Source: Denitratisoma sp.
Lineage (GTDB): Bacteria > Pseudomonadota > Gammaproteobacteria > Burkholderiales > Rhodocyclaceae
Assembly: GCA_032027165.1 (NCBI GenBank)
Contig: JAVSMO010000001.1
Location: 315,950 to 379,949 of the forward strand
Direction: 5' to 3'
Length of the DNA: 64,000 nt
Shown here: positions 59,011 through 64,000 of the stretch, piece by piece
How positions within the stretch are numbered: the first letter of the stretch is position 1
Layout: each line of letters opens with the position of its first letter
Position numbers and translations under genes: made by a program
The notes under the pieces: model-generated
What the model was told of the DNA's origin: nothing
Database searches by the model: none
The model's input: only the letters and a program-made list of their open reading frames with translations

Positions 59011-60423
59011 TCAGAAGCCGAGCCTGGCGCGCAGGCCGACGACCTTGATCGTCGGCGCGCCGCCGTCGCCGCCCGGGCGCTGGATGAACTGGAAGTCCGG
59101 CGTCAGTTCGAGCAGGCTGTTCACGCGGAAGCGGTAGTAGATCTCGCCGATGCGTTCGGTGCCGGAGGCGCGCGGGTCGAGGACGCCGTCGCCGTCGAGG
59201 TCCAGCGCCACCGAATCCCGGCGATAGGCGGAACTGGTGCGCAGCAAGCCGAAAGCTGCGCCAAGCGAGTCGGCGCCGCGTCCCCAGGCGTTGCCGGCGA
59301 TCTCGGCGCCGACGGTGAGCGCGCGGTCGAAGCGCACCTGGCCGGAACCCTGGTGGCCGTAGCGGCCGAACAGCGTGACGTTGTCCGTGACCTTCTGGTC
59401 GAGCGACATGCCGATGCCGGAATGGCGGCGCTCGATGCCGTCGTAGCCGAGGCCGCGGCCGTTGGTCCACAGGTAGGCGCGGTAGTTGCCCGGCAGGTGG
59501 TTGAAGCGCCAGGTGGTGTCGGCCTGGCCGATGATGTAGGGCTTGCCCAGCGAGCCGGAGAAGTTGGCGCCGGGGCCCGTGCCGAAGGCGCCGAGCGAGA
59601 GGCCCCAGGTGCGCGACTTGTCGTGCTCGTTCACATACTGCAGGATGGCGCCCGGCGCGAAGCCGTAGGCGTCGGCGCGGATGTCGCCGCCCGAATCCAG
59701 CAGCGGGTTGTGCACGAAGGCGTTGTTGAGGAACTTCGTCGACTCGTCGTCGGCCGCGGCGTTCTGGTCGAAGAAGACGAAGGAGTCGATCTTGCCGGCG
59801 GTGAGGTGGATGTGCTCGCGCGAATTGGCCTTGATGCCGTCGCGCGGCAGGGGCACCTTGAGCTGGTACCAGGCCTGGGCGAGGATGGCGAAGGAGTCGT
59901 CGGGACCGGCGTTGGTCTCGAAGGCGGTGGTGTTGGGCGTGCTGGTGTAGGTCGGGCGCAGCCCGACGCCGTTGCCCTGGCCGAAGCGGAAGTGGGTGAA
60001 TATCTTGCCTTCGATGTCGCCCATCTCGCCGCCCGGCAGGGTGACGGAGACGTCGCCGCGGTAGTTGGCGCGCGACTGGCGCGAGGCGGCGCCGGCGACG
60101 CCGTCGCGGCTGGCGCGCTGGCCGACCGCGGTGAGGCTGGCGCCGACGCTGATGCCTTCCAGCGCCTCGATCTGGCGCGCCTGTTTCTGCATGGAGAGGG
60201 TCTGGAACTCGACGGCCTTCAGGCGCGTGGCGATTTCCGGTTCCTTCTCGCTGAGGCGGTCGCTGGCGAGCGACTGCTCCAGTTCCTTGTTCTGCTTTTC
60301 CAGCGCCTCGACGCGGTCGGCCAGGCGCTTCATTTCCGCCAGCACGGCCTTCATGTCGTCGTTGGCGCCGGCGGCCGGGCCGGCAATCAGTGCCGCGGCC
60401 AGGGCGATGGGAGTGAGCTTCAT
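59011..60423 (-). CDS. Porin with N-terminal coiled coil
   Basis: A 470-residue outer-membrane protein with signal peptide (MKLTPIALAAALIAGPAAG), a heptad-like helix (MKRLADRVEALEKQNKELE), and a beta-barrel ending in VGLRARLGF. It resembles OprB/carbohydrate porins and other coiled-coil porins. It sits inside the iron-uptake operon between ftrA- and ftrB-like genes, in place of an FtrC permease. Confidence 0.82.
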   Translation of the reverse strand: MKLTPIALAAALIAGPAAGANDDMKAVLAEMKRLADRVEALEKQNKELEQSLASDRLSEKEPEIATRLKAVEFQTLSMQKQARQIEALEGISVGASLTAVGQRASRDGVAGAASRQSRANYRGDVSVTLPGGEMGDIEGKIFTHFRFGQGNGVGLRPTYTSTPNTTAFETNAGPDDSFAILAQAWYQLKVPLPRDGIKANSREHIHLTAGKIDSFVFFDQNAAADDESTKFLNNAFVHNPLLDSGGDIRADAYGFAPGAILQYVNEHDKSRTWGLSLGAFGTGPGANFSGSLGKPYIIGQADTTWRFNHLPGNYRAYLWTNGRGLGYDGIERRHSGIGMSLDQKVTDNVTLFGRYGHQGSGQVRFDRALTVGAEIAGNAWGRGADSLGAAFGLLRTSSAYRRDSVALDLDGDGVLDPRASGTERIGEIYYRFRVNSLLELTPDFQFIQRPGGDGGAPTIKVVGLRARLGF

Positions 60424-60972
60424 TTAGTAGCCGCCCTTCTTGCCGATGCCGGCGAAAGTGAATTCCCACTCCAGTTCGACCGGCTTGAACCAGGGACGCA
60501 CGCCGGTGGCGCGGTCGGTGTGGCGGCCGAACATGTTGCCGGCGGGGTTTTCTTTCGCGTTGGGCGGGTAGACGATGAATTTCAGCTTGTACTTGCCCGG
60601 GCCCTTGAGCTTGACGTTGTCGCCGTAGTGCGGGCCGTCGGAGGCGACCATCGGCATCATGTCGCCCTTGATGACTTCGTTCGTGCCCTGCTTGACTAGT
60701 TCATACTTGACCAGCAGGTGCGGCATCCAGAAGCCCTCGGGGAAGCCGTTCGGATTGTTGGCGAGGGCGTGGATGTCGGCCTCGAGGTGGATGTCGGTCT
60801 CGGTGGCCTTGCGCATGTGGCCCTCCGGCTCCATGTCGATCGGCTGCAGGTAGACGGCGGCAATCTCCATGCCGGCGACGTTGTGCGGCGTGCCGATCGG
60901 GTATTCGAGGGCGTGGGCGGCGGCGGACAGCAGCAGTCCGGCGCCGAGGACGAGGCGTTGCAGACGGTTCAT
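60424..60972 (-). CDS. ftrA: P19/FtrA family periplasmic iron-binding protein
   Basis: A 182-residue exported protein of the P19/Tp34/FetP family. It has a signal peptide, then GTPHNVAGMEIAAVYLQPIDMEPEG, the Met/His/Glu copper and iron site region, and IHLEADIHALANNPNGF. It binds periplasmic iron with copper. It leads the minus-strand iron operon, with a Fur-like box about 26 bp upstream of its start codon. Confidence 0.9.
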   Translation of the reverse strand: MNRLQRLVLGAGLLLSAAAHALEYPIGTPHNVAGMEIAAVYLQPIDMEPEGHMRKATETDIHLEADIHALANNPNGFPEGFWMPHLLVKYELVKQGTNEVIKGDMMPMVASDGPHYGDNVKLKGPGKYKLKFIVYPPNAKENPAGNMFGRHTDRATGVRPWFKPVELEWEFTFAGIGKKGGY

Positions 60973-60997
60973 GGGGCTCCCCTTTAAAGAAAACGTA

Positions 60998-61016
60998 AAT
61001 ACGAACGATTCGCATT
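60998..61016. promoter_or_regulatory. Fur-like box upstream of ftrA
   Basis: AATACGAACGATTCGCATT (19 bp) is a near-palindrome, 14 of 19 positions symmetric, of the A/T-rich Fur type. It lies between the divergent ftrA-like and ppa genes. Confidence 0.6.
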
Positions 61017-61107
61017 ATGATTATAGGGGTTCGGACTGTCAAGCGGTTTGTAGGCGCCTGCTCACCCGGTGCATGTTGCGGCGCGCAATATCTGGCGAAG
61101 TGGGCTG

Positions 61108-61113
61108 TATAAT
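61108..61113 (+). promoter_or_regulatory. -10 promoter element of ppa
   Basis: Perfect TATAAT 36 bp upstream of the ppa ATG; the -35 at the usual distance is weak. Confidence 0.5.
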
Positions 61114-61148
61114 CAGCGCTTTACGCCAGAGATCCGCAGGAGAAAAAC

Positions 61149-61697
61149 ATGAACCTCGATCGCGTGACCCCGGGGCGCGACATCCCCAACGACTTCAACG
61201 TCATCATCGAAATCCCGATGAATGCCGATCCGATCAAGTACGAGGTCGATAAGGCCACTGGCGCCATGTTCGTCGACCGCTTCATGTCGACGGCCATGCA
61301 TTACCCCTGCAACTACGGCTACATCCCGCACACCATTTCCGACGACGGCGACCCGGTCGACGTGCTGGTGCTCTCGCCGGTGCCGCTGATCACCGGCGTG
61401 GTGGTGCGCTGCCGTCCCGTCGGCCTGCTGAAGATGGAGGACGAGGCCGGCGGCGACGCCAAGCTGCTGGCCGTGCCGGTGGACAAGCTGTGCAGCCTCT
61501 ACCGGCACATCCAGTCGCCGCGCGACCTGCCGGAAATGGTGCTGGCGCAGCTCTCGCACTTCTTCGAGCACTACAAGGATCTCGAGGCCGGCAAGTGGGT
61601 CAAGGTGCAGGGCTGGGTCGGCGCCGAGGAGGCGAAGCAGGAAATCCTCGATGGCATCGCCCGCTACGAGGCGGCCGCCACCAAGCCGATGTTCTGA
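61149..61697 (+). CDS. ppa: Inorganic pyrophosphatase
   Basis: A 182-residue family I pyrophosphatase. [13 protein letters not shown] is the Mg2+-binding signature, with the NYGYIPHT segment just before it. It hydrolyses pyrophosphate from biosynthesis. AGGAG lies 8 bp upstream of the ATG. Confidence 0.95.
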   Translation: MNLDRVTPGRDIPNDFNVIIEIPMNADPIKYEVDKATGAMFVDRFMSTAMHYPCNYGYIPHTISDDGDPVDVLVLSPVPLITGVVVRCRPVGLLKMEDEAGGDAKLLAVPVDKLCSLYRHIQSPRDLPEMVLAQLSHFFEHYKDLEAGKWVKVQGWVGAEEAKQEILDGIARYEAAATKPMF

Positions 61698-61752
61698 GCC
61701 TGTCACGAACCTGCGGCATCCCACAGGGATTTCCTTCGGTCATAATCCGGCA

Positions 61753-63366
61753 ATGAGTTCCCTCCGCATCGCTCTCGCCCAGATCAACAGCACGGTCGGC
61801 GATCTGGCCGGCAACGCGCGCCGCATCGCCGAATTCGCCGATCGCGCGCGCGCCGCCGGCGCCCACCTGATGGTGACGCCGGAACTGGCGCTGTCGGGTT
61901 ACCCGCCGGAGGACTTGCTGCTGCGGCCGGATTTCTACCGCGCCTGCGCCCGCACGCTGACCGAGCTGGCGGGCCGCATCGAAGGCATCGCCGTCGTCGT
62001 CGGCCATCCGGAAGAACGCGAAGGCAACTACTACAATGCCGCCTCCCTGCTGCGCGACGGCAAGGTCGCCGCCACCTATCGCAAGCACCGCCTGCCCAAC
62101 TACGAGGTGTTCGACGAGCAACGCTATTTCGCCTCGGGCTACGAACCCTGCGTCATCGAAGCGAACGGCGTGCGCTGCGGCATCAACATCTGCGCCGACG
62201 TCTGGGAGCCGGGCGCGGCGGACGCCGCCCGCCAGGCCGGTGCCGAGCTGCTGCTGGCGCTGAATGCCTCGCCCTACCACATGAACAAGCAGGCGACGCG
62301 CTACGAGGTCCTGCGCAGCCGCACCGAGGCCACCGGCATGCCGGTGCTGTACGCGAACATGGTCGGCGGCCAGGACGAGCTGGTGTTCGACGGCGCCTCC
62401 TTCGCGCTGGACCGGCAGGGGCGGCTGACGCACCAGCTGCCGCAGTTCGTCGAGGCCCTGGAGGTCGCCGAATACGCTGGAGGGGACCTGCGCAGCGGCG
62501 TCATCGTGCCGTCGCGCCCGCTGGAGGCCGAGGTCTACGAGGCTCTGGTCCTCGGCGTGCGCGACTATCTCGGCAAGAACGGCTTTCCGGGCGCCATCAT
62601 CGGCCTGTCGGGCGGCATCGATTCGGCGCTGACCCTGGCCATTGCCGTCGACGCGCTGGGCGCCGACCGCGTGCGCGCGGTGATGATGCCCTCGCCGTAT
62701 ACCGCGCAGATCAGCCTGGACGACGCCCGCGCCATGGCCGAGACCCTGGGCGTGCGCTACGACGAGTTTCCCATCGAACCGGCCATGCAGACCTTTGCCG
62801 CCATGCTGGAGCAGGAGTTCGCGGGAAAGCCCGCGGACACCACGGAAGAGAACCTGCAGGCGCGCATCCGCGGCATGATCCTGATGGCGCTGTCGAACAA
62901 GTACGGCGCGATCGTGCTGACGACCGGCAACAAGAGCGAGATGGCGGTGGGCTATGCCACGCTGTACGGCGACATGGCCGGCGGCTTCGCGGTGATCAAG
63001 GATCTGTACAAGACCCTGGTCTATCGCCTGTCGCGCTACCGCAACACCCTGGCGCCGGTGATCCCGGAGCGCATCATCACGCGGGCGCCGTCGGCCGAGC
63101 TGAAGCCGGGCCAGACCGACCAGGACACGCTGCCGCCCTATGAAGTGCTGGATGCCATCATCGAGGCCTACATGGAGCGCGACCTCTCGCCGCGCGAGAT
63201 CGTCGCGCTGGGCTATGCCGAGAACGACGTGCGGCGCACTGTGGGCATGCTGAAGCGCAGCGAGTACAAGCGGCGCCAGGCGCCGGTCGGCATCCGCGTG
63301 ACGAAACGCGGTTTTGGCAAGGACTGGCGTTATCCTATAACATCGAAATATGCCGACGAGTGGTAA
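61753..63366 (+). CDS. nadE: Glutamine-dependent NAD+ synthetase
   Basis: A 537-residue two-domain enzyme. The N-terminal C-N hydrolase (glutaminase) domain has TPELALSGYPPEDLL, KHRLPNYEVFDE and the nucleophile in GINICADVWEP. The C-terminal synthetase domain has the SGGIDSA ATP motif. It makes NAD+ from deamido-NAD with glutamine as nitrogen donor. It lies 12 bp before glnB, a common pairing in betaproteobacteria. Confidence 0.94.
   Translation: MSSLRIALAQINSTVGDLAGNARRIAEFADRARAAGAHLMVTPELALSGYPPEDLLLRPDFYRACARTLTELAGRIEGIAVVVGHPEEREGNYYNAASLLRDGKVAATYRKHRLPNYEVFDEQRYFASGYEPCVIEANGVRCGINICADVWEPGAADAARQAGAELLLALNASPYHMNKQATRYEVLRSRTEATGMPVLYANMVGGQDELVFDGASFALDRQGRLTHQLPQFVEALEVAEYAGGDLRSGVIVPSRPLEAEVYEALVLGVRDYLGKNGFPGAIIGLSGGIDSALTLAIAVDALGADRVRAVMMPSPYTAQISLDDARAMAETLGVRYDEFPIEPAMQTFAAMLEQEFAGKPADTTEENLQARIRGMILMALSNKYGAIVLTTGNKSEMAVGYATLYGDMAGGFAVIKDLYKTLVYRLSRYRNTLAPVIPERIITRAPSAELKPGQTDQDTLPPYEVLDAIIEAYMERDLSPREIVALGYAENDVRRTVGMLKRSEYKRRQAPVGIRVTKRGFGKDWRYPITSKYADEW

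Positions 63367-64000
<634 letters not shown>

Overview
The window looks like a chromosome segment of a GC-rich, facultatively denitrifying betaproteobacterium, most likely Rhodocyclales/Rhodocyclaceae. The evidence is protein-family content and gene order: a ccoNOQP-ccoGH cluster, an FNR/DNR pair next to hemN and nnrS, PhaC, a polyferredoxin iron system, and nadE next to glnB. The species cannot be named from this sequence.

Layout. 1-3.9 kb: type IV pilus minor pilin PilX (3' end) and PilY1, then tRNA-Thr(CGT) with its own promoter and terminator. 4-4.9 kb: an SDR dehydrogenase and a dRS3-like repeat. 4.9-13.4 kb: the cbb3 oxidase locus, ccoI-ccoS followed by ccoNOQP, ccoG, ccoH and a small membrane protein. 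The ccoS-ccoN gap holds three FNR-type sites and a probable small RNA gene. 13.5-19.1 kb: flavin reductase, hemerythrin proteins, universal stress protein, MBL/beta-CASP protein and PHA synthase. 19.2-32.9 kb: a nitric-oxide and anaerobiosis cluster (hemerythrin, DUF2249, membrane protein, DNR, NnrS, SirB2-like, FNR, HemN) followed by copper handling (SafE-like protein, CopA, CopZ), a second NnrS, a ZIP transporter and a small cytochrome. 33-45.5 kb: oxidative-stress genes (Dps, AhpF, AhpC, KatG), MscS, an M1 peptidase, a frameshifted ChaN-PDZ gene, an enolase-superfamily enzyme and an Ogt/AraC protein. 45.5-47.2 kb: TspO, a DUF998-like protein and a VOC protein. 47.5-49.1 kb: three small lower-GC genes separated by attC-like sites, i.e. 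an integron cassette array with no integrase in the window. 49.2-61 kb: a long minus-strand iron-acquisition block (FtrA/P19, porin, cupredoxin, polyferredoxin, HemP, Bfd, Bfr, TonB-ExbB-ExbD, two TonB-dependent receptors, cytochrome) below a Fur-like box. 61-64 kb: ppa, nadE, glnB and the end of a probable glycosyltransferase gene.

Circuit logic. Perfect FNR-type palindromes lie before ccoN (two), the putative sRNA, usp, one hemerythrin gene, and between fnr and hemN. This suggests one low-oxygen regulon for high-affinity respiration, oxygen-independent heme synthesis and NO handling.

Most unusual signal. A bipartite, non-palindromic 24-bp motif, AAAGTCAGTC-N8-ACGGCG, occurs at least 14 times (plus one degenerate copy) in unrelated genes and in intergenic DNA. 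Nine copies match all 16 fixed positions. Eight of the nine copies inside coding sequence read in the same sense and frame and impose a peptide of the form V-x-x-G-L-T-F. I do not recognise this motif. It resembles an uptake or recognition sequence in its distribution, but its function is unknown.
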